Below are positions 45,701-60,700 of a stretch of DNA of 64,000 nucleotides, piece by piece. The translations under genes and the position numbers were made by a program. The notes beneath the pieces were generated by a model that worked only from the letters and a program-made list of their open reading frames with translations, was not told the origin of the DNA and ran no database searches. Numbering within the stretch: position 1 is the first letter of the stretch; each line of letters opens with the position of its first letter. The stretch covers positions 11,648,472 through 11,712,471 of the forward strand of contig JAUJPP010000001.1 in NCBI GenBank assembly GCA_030562195.1. The letters are read 5' to 3'. This DNA is from Nipponacmea schrenckii. Taxonomy: Eukaryota; Mollusca; Gastropoda; Lottiidae.

Positions 45701-48700
45701 TAGAAGGACCAGGTGCCCAATTTCATATAAATCCAAAATATCTTGAAGACTGTAACTCATTGCCAAATTTTCAGATCTCTTACCTCATACTGTCCTACTT
45801 GTCTATCAGATACTAGACTGTTTTTGACTGATATCAGTCCACTTGTTCTATTGATACCAAAATAAAACGGTGCTTGTAATTTTCCAACAATATCATAGAC
45901 AAACGGTCCCTATTATAAAAAAAATAAAATCACATTGAGTCTTATAAGAACACCAGAGAGATACATAGATGAAATTAAATCTGGGTCTATTTTGACTTCT
46001 GGGGATCAATTGGAAGAAGGTCCATTATAACAAAACGTATTGAGTATTTTTTGCCCAGTCGTTTTCAGATATTGCAACAGTATGCTTACTAGCTGCTTAT
46101 ATGTGTAGATGTTTCATGTACATTCAGGTGCTCCAAGTATTTCTGTAACTACCAATATTTTCTACTTTAATGATTCAATTTTATTGAATTGTAATTTATT
46201 TACAATATGATTCAATGGTATCTGTTTGTTGAAATAACAAATTCAACTTACTTGGAAATCATTGTCAAAAGCTGTTACAAGATATGTGAAGCTCGCATCT
46301 GTCTCAACAATATTCCTTGTTGCATTCAAGTTAGTGAAAAATGGAGCTTCATCTCTAATAACAGTGATTCTGAAGAGCGTTGTACAATCTCTTGGTGTAG
46401 GTACTCCATCATCTTCAGCTTTAATATTAAACTGAAAAAAAGTTAATTCTATAGTGTGAACCAAATCTAACATAACTTTTTTGCAAATGTGTTGGTCTAA
46501 ATTTAATGATTCCTTTGATGTCGAGATATTGGAGATCAGAAACAGAATTTACCGTAGGTGTTTTTCCATGTTTTAATTCAAAGAATTTGTTAAAGGGTTA
46601 ATAGTTTAACAAAGCATTCAATATCATTTCAATATGAAAATTTTCTTGTGGTCCTTCACTTAGTTAATAAATGGATTCTGGGATTATATAATAAGTACAA
46701 ATCAAATTAAAATTCAATTAAATAAAAACATTATAATGGGTTGTTTAATGGCACATGCATTCAAATTTTCTGAAATATTTAACTACTTACGACAAACGAG
46801 GAAGGGGCTCCTGGATTCTGTAATGATTTTACTAATACTAAATTACCATTTGTTGGGTCAACAAAAAAGTATTCCCTGTCAACAGCATCATTAGAATCTA
46901 ATGAGTACTTCAATTGATCCTTAAAAAGCAAAAATAAAAACTTTTCAATTATCAGCTAATGTTTAATCAAATCCTCGGCTAATTTGGCACTTGCTTTCTC
47001 AGTAATGTAACCTTAAAGCTTAAATGACTTCACATTTTTCCCAAAACAACAGTTATTTCCTAAACTAATACTAAGATCAGCTTATGTGACAGATACATCC
47101 TGTTCATGTGAGTTATCCATCCTCAGCAAATTTGATTGAACCTCAGCACATATAACAGTCCATCCTCAACTAAAAGAATGTACAGATCCATCCTCAGTCA
47201 ATCTGACATGTCCATCCTCATTAATCCCATCCTCATTCAGTCTAACAGATCCATCCTCTGTCAATTTGACGCATCCATCCATGGCAACTATTATTGGTCA
47301 ATTCTAAGCTATTATTATATGAGTTATCAATCTCTAGATAATAAGTAAGGCAAGAATATAAGTAATAAGTAAAAACATACCCCATCATTATCAGTAGCAT
47401 TCATATCTCCCACGACACCAAGAAAACTGGTTTCTGGTATATTCAAATTGACTGAGTTGGCAATACAATTTGGACTACTAGGATTTCTATCTACAGTCAC
47501 TGTACAAGTAGTATAGACTTTGTTTAAAGGATATTTATCATCATACAGTTCAAATCGTAACTGAAACAAATTAAATCAAATATATTAAATGATATTAAAC
47601 CTCAAGTGATCATGGGAGCTGAAATTGAAAAAAAAAAATAATATGACTGTATTTTTTTTCTACTTCCAAAAAAATTACCAAAAGAGAAAAGAAAAAACAA
47701 AACCAGTTGGCATTGATCTCACCAGACTATCTTATGACCAAGAATATAACCCATTAGCTACCATCTTTATTAGATATCCATGAAGAAGTTTCAGCAGTGA
47801 GCAATAAATAAACAGAAGCTCCAGATATCTTCTGACAAATACTAACTTATCACTTCATACTTACTGTATACTCTCCAGAGTTATCCAATCTTAAGTTTTT
47901 GGTTAATGTCACTTGTTTATTAGTAGCATTGTATGCAAAGAAAAATGGTGATGGATAATCTCCAACCAGACTGTTGACAAGTCTTCCCTTAAAAAAAATA
48001 ATCAAAACTGAAGGTAACTTTCTTACAATTAGATCCCATTTCAAAGCTCTGTTAATGAGTGCCAAATATTTTTCATTTTACTGAATAAACCTGATGATAT
48101 TAGACAATATCACTATATCAAGACGCTTTGTATAATTGTAGTTTTCTAATTTCACTATTTCTGGATCACAGAAAATCTTAGAAGATTTATTATTCTAATC
48201 TAACTCCAGACAATTTTGAGAGAAATACAGCTATTATATTTTTAAAATTTACCTTTAGGTTACTATCAATACCATCAATTTGATTGAACACAACTGTTCC
48301 TACTGGAGTATTCATATTCAAACTTCGAGCACAAGGAAGTGGTTGAATTACGAAACTTGGATCACTAGTATCTTTCTTTATATTAATGGTTACTCGACCA
48401 GTATCACTTTTCTCTGGTACCCTTTGATCTCTTACTTGTATGTTTAACTATAGAAAAATATAGAAAATAAATCCAGTCATAGTCTTACCAAATTGCTTGA
48501 CTGAATCACAAAATATTATTTACCTATGTTGATAATGGACACTCAGAATAAGGACCTGGCTTCCACAAAATAAAATCGTAAATATGATATTCCTCAATGT
48601 AAAATTACAACTTAAGACAAATTCTTATTGTGAGATATTTTGTGGAATAGGGCTGTGGCTTTGTAAAGTAATTTTGCAAATAAAACATTTGAGGTATCAT

Positions 48701-51700
48701 CAACAATATCTACAGGACAACACCTGTCCACTCTAGCTTTATGTCCTGCAGCCAAATATGCACCATGGATGTTGTAGGCTGCAAGGATTATAACATATTT
48801 ACAACCGAAACTTACAATGTCTTGATCTCGTGTTGTATTAACCAATGATTCCTTCAACCTTATTACACCAGTAAGTTGATTAATTTCATAAAAGCTTTGA
48901 GCTACAGCAGGCGTTGACCCTGTTATTTCATACAATAATACATCCTACAAACAAACAATGATATTTAATCTCTCTTTAAGTAGTGACACATACAACAAAT
49001 AAATTCTTATGAAATAGGGAGTTATACATCACATTTTTCATCAATTTCATTTGGAATTTCATTGTTTACATTGTGTATTAGTTTATAAAACTACAAATAA
49101 CGCATCTAACATATACAAAACTTTAACTTGAACCTTGTTTTATCATAGATCTTTACTTTGTGATCTAGGCCAGTGCTTTTATGAGACTATGTTCTCATCG
49201 CCATTTTACACTAGTTGATCAAATAAACATAGTAATATTGTATAGTCTCTACTTACAGTGATAGTATCAGTAGCCTTTACTGTAACAATAACTTTTCCAA
49301 CAGGATCAAAGTCATTCACATCTTCTATATAATTATTTACATTGAATGATGGACTTCTGGGATTTCGTCTTACATCTATAGTTACATTGGCATATGCCTT
49401 GGCATCAGGGTATTCAATATCATAACCAACAACTCCCAACTAAAACATAAAAGAAAATATAAGAAAAATCTATTTTTACTAGTGAGATCAATTTACAATG
49501 AGAACTTGATATATGTCAGTAAAATTAACAAGAATATATCAAATACAACTATTCATAGTTCTATATGATTTTGATGATGATTTTAGTCTATTAAAGTGCC
49601 TTCTGTTTGTCTTCCTCCTCTCCCACCATTTCTATATATTTCAACTGAGATCAAAGCAATTCCACAATATCAAATTCTCAGTAATGTCAGAGCTATTCCT
49701 GTACCTAAAATGAACTGATCATGTCCATCAGGGCAATCTGACTTGTATTGTACAACTAAACTATCAACTTTTAAAGAATGATTCATAATAGATCAATCCT
49801 GAGCTGTTGATTTGGCTATATATGCTGGTCATGACCGATAGTATGTCTCAAATGAATGATCAAAAGTATGGGTCAGTGATCATCAAGTATAGGTCAGTGA
49901 TCATCAAGTATAGGTCAGTGATCATTAAGTATAGGTCAGTGATCATCAAGTATAGGTCAGTGATCATCAAGTATAGGTCAGTGATCATCAAGTATAGGTC
50001 AGTGATCATCAAGTATAGGTCAGTGATCATCAATGAAATATATACTCACAGTATATGTCAATAAATTATCTCTCAAAATAGCTGCCATATTAGCAATCTT
50101 GATCTCTCCAGTAAGTTGATCCACGTCAAAAAGAGCACTAGATAAACCTTGGCCATCCTTTTCATACTGTATCCTACTGGTTTGCTAAAAATAAATAATA
50201 TGTACAAAATATAAAGAAACTAAGTACTAAAAATCTGAACTGCAAAATGAAATCCGAAATCGTAACAACATATTGGCTCAGGCACATAAACAAAGGATGT
50301 ACATATTTTATATGCAGATGACAGTATTTATTAATATACCTATAACTAGTTTGCTATATTCCAAAAACCCAGATTTGTATTTTTGAGAAATAAAAAGTTA
50401 TTGTTAAGATATAAAGTATATTACCAGCATGTCTAAATCCTCAGCAGTAACTTTGAATATAGATCTTCCCTGTTGATAGCTTTCTTCTACGAATGTATTG
50501 TAAGGTGTACGAACGAAACGTGGTGGTTGTGTATCTCGACTGACTTCGATGGTAACAGAAGCGTTTGCAGTTCTAGGTGGAACTTGTTGATCACTGGCTT
50601 GGGCAACAAACTGAAATAAATAATAAACAATGTCAAGAAAAAGTTCAAAAATTTCTACTCTAAAATACATCATATCTGGATCAAGATTAAGTAATGCACT
50701 GGTAATGTACTGGTAATGGTAATGTACTGGTAATGGTGATGTACTGATAATGGTAATGTACTGGCAATGTACTTGGTAATGTACGTTACCAATAAACATA
50801 AACATATGTAATTTTTTTTAAATGTTTTGTAAGGTAATCAGAGTAAGATCTCTGGGACATAAGGATGATGTAATCTAAAAATATAACTGAAAGTTTAGAG
50901 ACTTACATCAAATCTTGAGACTTGGGTGTTTGTTAATCCCTTTATAAGAAAAATTTTTCCATTGAGGGGATGTAGATAAAAATACTCAGAATCTATAGGA
51001 TCACCCAATAATGTGTAAACAATGACATCCTGAAATATCAAATACAATTGTTATTTACTTCATCTTCATTTTTACTTTTTTCAAAACAATAATGAGTCCT
51101 TTAGATTTTCTGAACAAGAGAAACAACAGATCCTTTTGAACAGATGTATGTACATTGTATATGAATGTATGTTAATCTAACAGACCTTTTAAATAGAATT
51201 TCAACTAAAAAAAAAAACTAATTATACTATTTTTGATCTATGCTTTTCTTCTATAAACAATTGCTAAGCTACACTTGCATTTCAAATTGGAAAGTTTCAG
51301 ATAGTTTATATTACCCCATCATTATCTGTGGCTAAAACAGTTTCAACAGCTTGACCCAATGGAGTTTTCTGTGGGATCTTTTTATAATAATTGCCACCAT
51401 TTAGAGGATCATAAACAGGTCCACTGGGATTTCGCGTCACATATATATCAACTGTAGCATAGGCTGTCTGAGTTGTCACACCAGCTTGTGAGGTAGCTTT
51501 AACTTGTAACTGAAACAGAATGATACAAAATACAGTTTAACAAATTATTAGAATAGGTTCTGGTTAGGTACAACTTATACAGATGTTTTGGTATTGTATA
51601 GTGTTTTTATCAAATTTCAATTTATTGTAACTATGCCTCTATAAAAATATGCCAGTACCTGAAGATAAGTTCAGAGTCTCTTGGACTATCTAACTAACTG

Positions 51701-54700
51701 ACTGAGCTAAAGACAATTGTCAACCATTGATTGAAGGTAAAAACTGGGTTTCAACCAGAATAATACAAAGTTATTACCTGATAAAAAGTAAGGTCTCTAG
51801 GATCAGACTGTAATGATTGTTTTACTTGAATAGATGCTCCAACTAATTTAAAATAGTCTGTACCTGGTAAATATCCAGTTAACTCATAATTGATAGAATT
51901 CTGAAAAAATAAGTTCACAATAAATCACTGTAAAGGAATCTTATGTTCTCATTACAAGGACACCTTAACAAAGGATGACATCTTAGGGTCACAAGTCCGC
52001 CGTGACAGGGATCCTTTCTACCAGCTGGTCCTTGGCCAAACCTCTTGGCATTGATCTTTTGCGGGTTAACCCTACCTATTTACAGCTGGGTGGACCGGAA
52101 TTATGACTGAAGATGACTATATATTTTGATTGGTGACCTACCAAATTCCATAAATTTAATTCACTGCATGAATTAGCCTGAAGAGAGGTGGGAAAATGTT
52201 CAGTGAATGAAATGTGAACTATACTTACTCCAGGAAAAGCATTAACAACTTGTATGGTCTGGTCAACAGGGACTCCCTCAGCTATTGTTACGTTGTAATT
52301 CTCTTGGAAAAATTGTAATTGTCCATCATCACGTCGCACATTTACAAATACATTGATTGAAGCTGATTTACTTGGTGTTCCTTTGTCTGTGGCAATTACA
52401 TTTAACTGAAATACATTGAGACAGAAATTGAAATTATTCTTTGATATGATATACATTGGAACCTATTTAATCCGTTTCTAATAAAAAATCATGCAGCTAA
52501 ATGAATTTTCAGTTACTTAAGCATGCCATATATAATGAATGTTATATCCAATGCAATTTGAACACCTGTCAAGTACTTGAGAAATTAATTATGCTTGTGC
52601 TAAGATATATAATAATATTATCAGCATCATGAGATGGACTGAAGACCTTTAATAACAAATGACATGTGTATGAGATATAACTTTCATTATACAGTTAAAG
52701 TTACAGTTACAATTAACATAACTTTTTTTTATCTTTTTGCATTGCAACAATGCTTACCCAATATCTATTAACACCAGTATTAGCCACAGAATTTAATAGA
52801 GATATGACACCAGTTGTTGGTTGAATAAAAAACACTCCAGTAGAATTACCACCATTAATAGAATACACAATTTCTCCAGCGGGCCCCTGAAATACATCAT
52901 AATGTACATTCTTAGATAAATGTACTGTTGCATGACATGAAAGAGTGAAAAGTTTGTCATTTTATACATTATTCAGCGTTAGATACAGGCAACATCAGGA
53001 AGTGTACAAGACTGAGGCAGAGTAAAACACTGGAAGATATAAAGTGAAAAAAGTATATTAAAACAACAATCATGTGGTACTTACTGTATCCTTATCTGTC
53101 GCATTAACATCACTAATAACTGTTCCCTGCACATCGTTAAAATTAATTATCCTGTCTAGATCAGGATGAATGAACTCTGGCGGGTGTAAGTTTCTAATGA
53201 CACTAATTGTGACAATGGCTTCGGCGTACAACTTTGGAGTTCCTTCATCAGTAATTCTTATTCTGGCCTGAAAGACATTTCATATTGGTTTTATTAAACT
53301 AAACTGCAAAACCAGAAGTTAATAATTCAGCAGAACATCCATTCCATAAGTGTCATGGATTTATCATAAACAACAACTTGATTTTTTGCATACATGATAA
53401 CAATACAATTTAAAAAATCAGCATTTCACAACATCAGTACATAATGGCAGCCATTGAGAGTTGAAAATCATTATTTAAAGGAAATGACACTTACTGTATA
53501 GATGCTTTTATTATCATTAAATATATCTGAATTATTACGGAGTTTCAAAACACCATTATTATCAATTTCAAAAAATACTGGAGCATTGTCATCACCAATT
53601 ATACTGTAACTTGTAACATTGAATGGAGCCTGTAAAATATCAAAAAATACAGAAATGTCATGAGAGTTGTGATAGCATACAATTTCCGTATGGTCGATCA
53701 TTATATTCATCATGTCCACCTTGACAAATACTGTATTTGAAATACACAAATTTCAACATACATATGATAACATACAAAAAGACTGCTATAAGATGTTTTT
53801 TTTTTGACATAATTATCAGTAAATTAATTTAAAACTTACAACAGTATCTGGATCACTGGCATCTGTTCTATATACAACAGTATTTCCTGAAGCATTGGAG
53901 CTTATTGTTGCATCATATGGCAAACCTCTGAAAGCTGGTGCTCTGTTTCTTGTAATAGTGATAGCCACTCTTGCATTAGTGATTGCTGACTTACTCACAG
54001 TAGCTGAATCACTAGCAGATACCTCAAACTACAAAAATATCAAACAAACAATTTATAAATGTACTTTGTGTATAAGCTTATTCCAAATATCTTAACATAT
54101 TTAAGCACTTTTGGTGAAAATTCAAAAATACACACAAACTGTCCAATATATTCTGAAATATTTTTCTAGATACTTTTAATTATAAAATTAATGTACCTCA
54201 AAGCGTGTCATTTCATGTCTTCAATTTTACAAACTGCTTAAAATGCTAAAGATGCGCTTTGTCAATAATATTGCAGTCGATTTTCAAATATTGGATTCAA
54301 ACCCCTTATTCTAACTTACAGCTCTCATGAAGCAACACATTGTAACCGTAAAAGGAATCCGATTTGTAAGTAGATTGCGATTGAAACAAACATACCTGGA
54401 ATCTGTCAGCAGTAGTAATATAAGGTAGTACAGATTGTCTCAATGATATTTCACCAGAAGTAGGGTTGATTTGAAAGAAAGATTTTATGTTGGCATCACC
54501 AACTATAGCATATTGTACCAAACCATTTACTCCCTAGAAAAAGAACATTTCACATGTACAAGAAAATGTATCAGCTTTGTCATCTATTACCAATACCAAT
54601 GACATAAGTACTAAATAAAATCTTTGTACTGATTTTGTCTTTGTTTTTAAAACACCTCTACTTTCTATTGATATAAGTATTACCGGTCCAATTATAGTAT

Positions 54701-57700
54701 ATATATGTATATATATGAAAATAAGGGAACCCCTTTTTTAAGTCGATTATGAACATTCCAAGCTCCATTTTCACAAACTGTCAGCTCTTAACTTGCTTTT
54801 ATTTTGCATTCTTGATCTTATTTCTCTTTCTTTTATCAAAGATAGAAATATTCATAACACATAAAATAACTGACCACATCACCATCTCGTGCTAAAACTC
54901 TTAGTATTCTTTCACCAACAGGCTTGATTTCTAATATTTGTTCCGTATAATCTGTTTTATCCCATACTGGTCTTTGTTCATTTGTGTCCAATGTGATAAC
55001 AACTGTTTCTACTGCTGTTTTAGATGGTTCACCTCCATCTGATGCTCGGACACGAATCTAAAATAAAATGAAAATGTGCCATTTGAAATAATACCAGTGT
55101 TCTTGAGTAAATATTTTAAAATAAATTACAATATCAAGACAGTTTTTTTCATAATTTTCAATGAACAGGTTTTCTTTTTAAAGTTTTAGACATTTCTGCA
55201 TAAATGAAAAAAATGAATGGAGTTTTACATTCTTCTCTTCTGCACCTTATAGGCTAATGAAGACAGTTAGTCATTTCTGTAAACAAACCAGAAAATAAAA
55301 CTTACTGTGTATGAATTTGCATTGATGTTACTGCTCGTAAAAGTTATTCTTCCTATTCTTCCAATAGTAGTAATTGTAAAAATGGCAGGAGCATCATTAT
55401 CACCAATAATATCATATCGTACATCATTAAATGGTGACTGAAAAGTAAAAAATCATCATTAAAAATCATACAAAACCTTTAGTTTTAACAGATCATCTTA
55501 CCAAATTTTCCAAGTAATTCCAGTTCCCATATATAGTAATTTTACAACCTACCCTTAAAAAATTTAATATTTGAAATGACTTGTACAAACCTGTACTTTC
55601 AAAAAGGTTTGTATTGTTTGCTAGTACTGATATAGGTATTTTGATCTACAAGTGAAGGATGGTGATAATGAATATATTGATGATTACTTACTCTGGTATC
55701 ATTGTCCCTTGTTGTTACATCAAAGCTAAATGTAAGGATTTGGGCAGATGTTAGACTTCTGATATACGGTGTTCCCAGAAATTCTGGTGGGAACTGATTT
55801 CTTAATACAAATACTGTCAAAATAGCAGGATCACTAACTCGTGGTGGTATACCCAAATCTCTGGCTAGTAAATCAACCTTGAATAAAAACAGGAATAGAT
55901 AACATACAGCAAATTTATAAAAATGATTGAGGATACGACAAATGGATACCATTCAACCAGGGCTAATGATTTTAGAAATTCCTAACCAGACATTAATTAT
56001 CATGAAGAATGCATGAAAAATGTATTTGCAGCCAGTCATTTGGAACTCTATTCAGACATGACAGGCCAATACAGACAAATCAACAGCTCTGCATCCAGCA
56101 ATTATTGATCTAATGATTAATCAAACTTACCACGAACACATTACCAGTTGTACTTGTTAGTTTTCTGCGTAAAAAGACTTGTCCATTTGTAGAATCAATA
56201 TAAAATAATTGTTTGATTGTAGTAGGAGCACTATCACTGATCTCATATCTTATATCTTTGGCACTTCCCTAAAAATAACATTTTAAATACATTCTACACT
56301 CTTGCCGTAAAGAAAACAAAAATTTAACTTCCCAGCATAAATATATATTGACATTGAAATGTTAGGCAGTGATATTCCCCATTATCTTTTTGAATACTTG
56401 TATATTAAAATATTCTATTATAGGATTTCATTTCAACTTACCACTGGATCAAGATCCCTAGCATCAACTGTAGTTATTGCTGTTGCAACATCACGAGTTT
56501 CCAGGACAGTGACAGTAAAATTGGTTGAAGTAAAAACTGGCTTCATATTGTTTCTATTGACGGTAACAGTTAATACACCACGACCATCATTACAGGCATA
56601 TCCTCTGTTATCCTGAACTTCTACCCAAAGATTGTATGTTCTTGCTGTATCAGTGTACAGTATTCCTGGTCCACTTGCTGTATTCCTAATTACATTAATA
56701 GCTCCTGTATTGCCATTGATGCTAAAGAAATTAACAGCTGTGTTGTCACCAATTAATCTATAGTTTACACTATTAAATGCAACCTGAAAAATATCATAAT
56801 TGTTTTTAATGGAAAGAAATACATCTTTAAATTTGAGAATTTTAACCACCTTCATTTTTGTCTGCTTTGAAAAATTTAACATGGTTTGAGATTCAGACAA
56901 ATTTGTGATTAAACATATCTTCGATAAAATAGAAATAGTAATCTTACATTGTCATCTGCATCTGTAGCTACCACTCTGTAAATTTCCCCAACATCTGTAT
57001 GACTTATAAAGGTTGTATTGGGTAAGTTGGTCAGTCTTGGACAATTTCTGTTTCTATAGACATTAATTCTGACGTTGGCTTGATTTATTCCATTTTTGGC
57101 TGGTGTACCCTTGTCTTGAACACTAACTGTTAGCTAAAAATAAATATTAAAAAGAATCCAATCACACATCATCATTATTGCTATATGAAAGGTTATTTTC
57201 AATAAAGAGAATTAACAATGTCAACTACTACAAGAGCAAAGAAAGATGTAGAAAGTATTCTATCAAAGTTTGCTATTCACATTATGTCCTTTTTTGACAA
57301 ATACTCATATATTATAAAAATAATACTTACAGTGTAAATATCAGGAATTTGACCACTCAAACCTTGAATAACATAAACTTCTCCTGTATTTGGATTAACA
57401 TCAAAGTATTGTTCTGCTTGGTTTGTACCACCAATTACATCATATACTACTTCATTCCAGGGACGCTATGAATATACAATGCATGAAAAATATATACAAT
57501 TGTACAATTTAAATATCAAAAGAATTTAATATAAAAATACCCTTAATAAATAAAATTAATTTATATCATTATAATATAATATAAAAAATACAATCATAAA
57601 AATGTTAACATGTACGATATCCATGATAGCAATAATGTCATGTCAGCAGTCTTTGCATCAATTTATTGTATATATTATGCAGGTAGCAGAAAATAAAAAA

Positions 57701-60700
57701 CATATTATATTTGTTTTTACCTGAGTGTCATTATCTCTAGCATTCAACCGTACAACAGTCAAACCTAATCTCTGTGTCTCAGGAATCGTCTCATTATATT
57801 GAACTTGGGTAAATTCAGGATCAAATAGATTACGATTTACACTGACTTCAACTGTGGTTAAATCGGATAATCTAGGATTACCACCATCCAAAACTCGTAC
57901 AGGTACCTACAATAACATTAATTCAATCATAGAGTTAAAACCTATACATTTATATTCAACATCCATTTAGAAACTTAACATACTAAAATAATAATTTATA
58001 TAACATTTATAACTGTTATCATTGACAGAGTTGGTCTACTACAGTGAAAGAATAGGCAGCAATGTTCATGGATTTGTCCTCAAAAGGATAAAGTGTCTAA
58101 TGTTTGATGAATATGAATCTGAGGACTAACTACACAAAAAAATAACAAGTCAATGCATAAGAATGCATATCTAACAATTCCTAATTATATAGTTATTACT
58201 GTACAGAGCATTGAATTGGTTAAATATTTTCATATATTTTCAGATTATGGACTTTGTTAAAATTATATTTAAAGCCAGTCTGACCATTTCCCTTCAGTCA
58301 TTGAGTGGGTGGTATGGAGTAGGAATAGATAAATGTCCTTTTATTTGCTTCTCTAACAAAAAAAATATTTAAATTCCTAAAAGCTAATATCTAAGAATTA
58401 AATCAATAACAATAATTATTAACTAACCAAATAGAGAGTTCGGGTATCTGCTAATAAAGATGATGATAATAATAATCTGGCTCTTTGGTTATCAATTCTT
58501 TCTATCTTAAAAAATGGGTTATTTCCAACAATTTCAAAAGTCAGTTGGTTAAATGGTGACTGAAATAAAAAGGCAGTAAATGGTAAATAATATCAAAACA
58601 ATAAAACAGTAAAAATGGACAAGATTGTTTTAGTTTCAAGGAATTTGATTGCAAACAAAATTTTTGTATTGATTGAAGGCTTTGCTATATAGGTCACAAA
58701 CATCTTATTCTATGATTACATATTCTTGTTTAGGCATAATTTACTATAGGTGACATAATCTTCATCATAATCAAAGTAACAAAAGAAAAACCGTTATTTT
58801 AAATTGAGCTTGGTAAGCTGATTAAATAAAGTCTTGCTTGGATACTTACTCTGTTGTCAGGGTCCGAAGCTTGTAAATTCTGAACCAAACTGTTAACATT
58901 AACATCTTTTCTAATAGTTGGTTTATAAGGATCAGAAACAAAGGATGGTGCTCGGTTTTTAATGATAGTTATTAACACATTAGCTGTGTTACTTAATGAT
59001 GGTGTTCCTAAATCCCTGGCGGTAACAATCGCCTAAAAACACAAAATAATATTAATTTCTATATTGGAAATTTCAGAGTGGAAAGCTGGGGAGATATTTT
59101 GTCAATAAAATACTTTTTTAACACAATTTAAAAAGCCATCTCAATATTACAAATTGGGTCTAAGTGACCTTGCTCAGCAAATTTTGGAACACCAGACAAA
59201 GGTGGTCACAGTTGTTGCAGATCTAGCTAAATTGTAAAACCTAACAGATTCAATTATGCTCAAAGTTTTAATAAGTAGTAATGTAAAATAAACTATAATA
59301 TCATATTCAGAAACTTTGTCTATGACTATCATTTGGTATATACTTAAGATAAGAACTTACAGTATATGAGGTTCTATCACATGGTGCAACATTTAATGCA
59401 GCTTTAGCGAATATCTCACCACTCATTGTATTTATATTAAAACAATCTAAAAATCCACTATTTGATGCCGATTCACTTAAACTATATCTTATATCGCCAT
59501 TTGGTGACTAAAAAAAATTAATATCACTTTTTAACTATCACATTATCAGTGAAGATATTAGTTGAAGTATTAAAACCAATGTGTATATCAATATCAGAGT
59601 ATTAAAACCAATGTGTATATTAATATCAGTTATAGAGTATTAAAACCAATGTGTATATCAATATCAGTGTATTAAAACCAATGTGTATATCAATATCAGA
59701 GTATTAAAACCAATGTGTATATCAATATCAGAGTATTAAAACCAATGTGTATATCAATATCAGAGTATTTAAACCATTTTGTATATCAATATCAGTTATC
59801 AGAGTATTAAAACCAAAGTGTATATCAATATCAGTGTATTGAAACCAATGTGTATATTAATATCAGTTATAGAGTATTAAAACCAATGTGTATATCAATA
59901 TCAGAGTATTAAAACCAATGTGTATATCAATATCAGAGTATTAAAACCAATGTGTATATCAATATCAGTTATCAGAGTATTAAAACCAATGTGTATATCA
60001 ATATCAGAGTATTAAAACCAAAGTGTATATCAATATCAGTGTATTGAAACCAATGTGTATATCAATATCAGTTATAGAGTATTAAAACCAAAGTGTATAT
60101 CAATATAAGACGTATATGAAAATATGTTAGGCCTACTTACCACAACATCATCATCTGTAGCATAAGTTTGAATGATGGTTTGGCCAAGAGGAAATGTTTC
60201 GATAATAGTTTCTTCATAGTTGGAATTGTTTAATTGTGGAGCGGCTAGATTTGTCCTTGATACAATTGAGGCAACAGTGGTGTTACATTTCTTGGGTATT
60301 CCGTTATCACAAACTTGGACACGGATCTAAATAAAAGTTAGTCAAGAGTTATTTTTAGTCATTCCTTTCAAGTTATTCCAGTCACTCATCTCATACAAAT
60401 ATTGTCAAGTTCATTAACATGTAATCTATGTTGGTATCAAGAATTAGCTCTTATTGTGGTATAAATAATAAATAATAAACTAAAACTTACCCTAAAGCCA
60501 GTACTAGGTGTTGCTCCTGGATTATTCGTTACCGTTATTCGGCCAGTTTTGGGATCAAGAAGAGTAAATTTTCTTGGTGCATCATCATCGCCAATAATAG
60601 AATATGTTAAATCGCTGAATCTTGTGTTCTGAAAGACAAATTTGTAATAAGTTTTTTGATTTAACCAAATATTTTGTGGTCTGTATTCTAAAACGTCTTG

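Noticed and set aside
49866..50034. Regular 21-bp repeats resembling a CRISPR array
   Set aside because: There are no distinct spacers: the units are contiguous and identical. The context is a eukaryotic intron.
49807..50064. 85-codon plus-strand open frame coding repeated SVIIKYR
   Set aside because: It is the translation of a 21-bp minisatellite whose unit is divisible by three. It has no start context or family match and lies inside a cadherin intron on the other strand.
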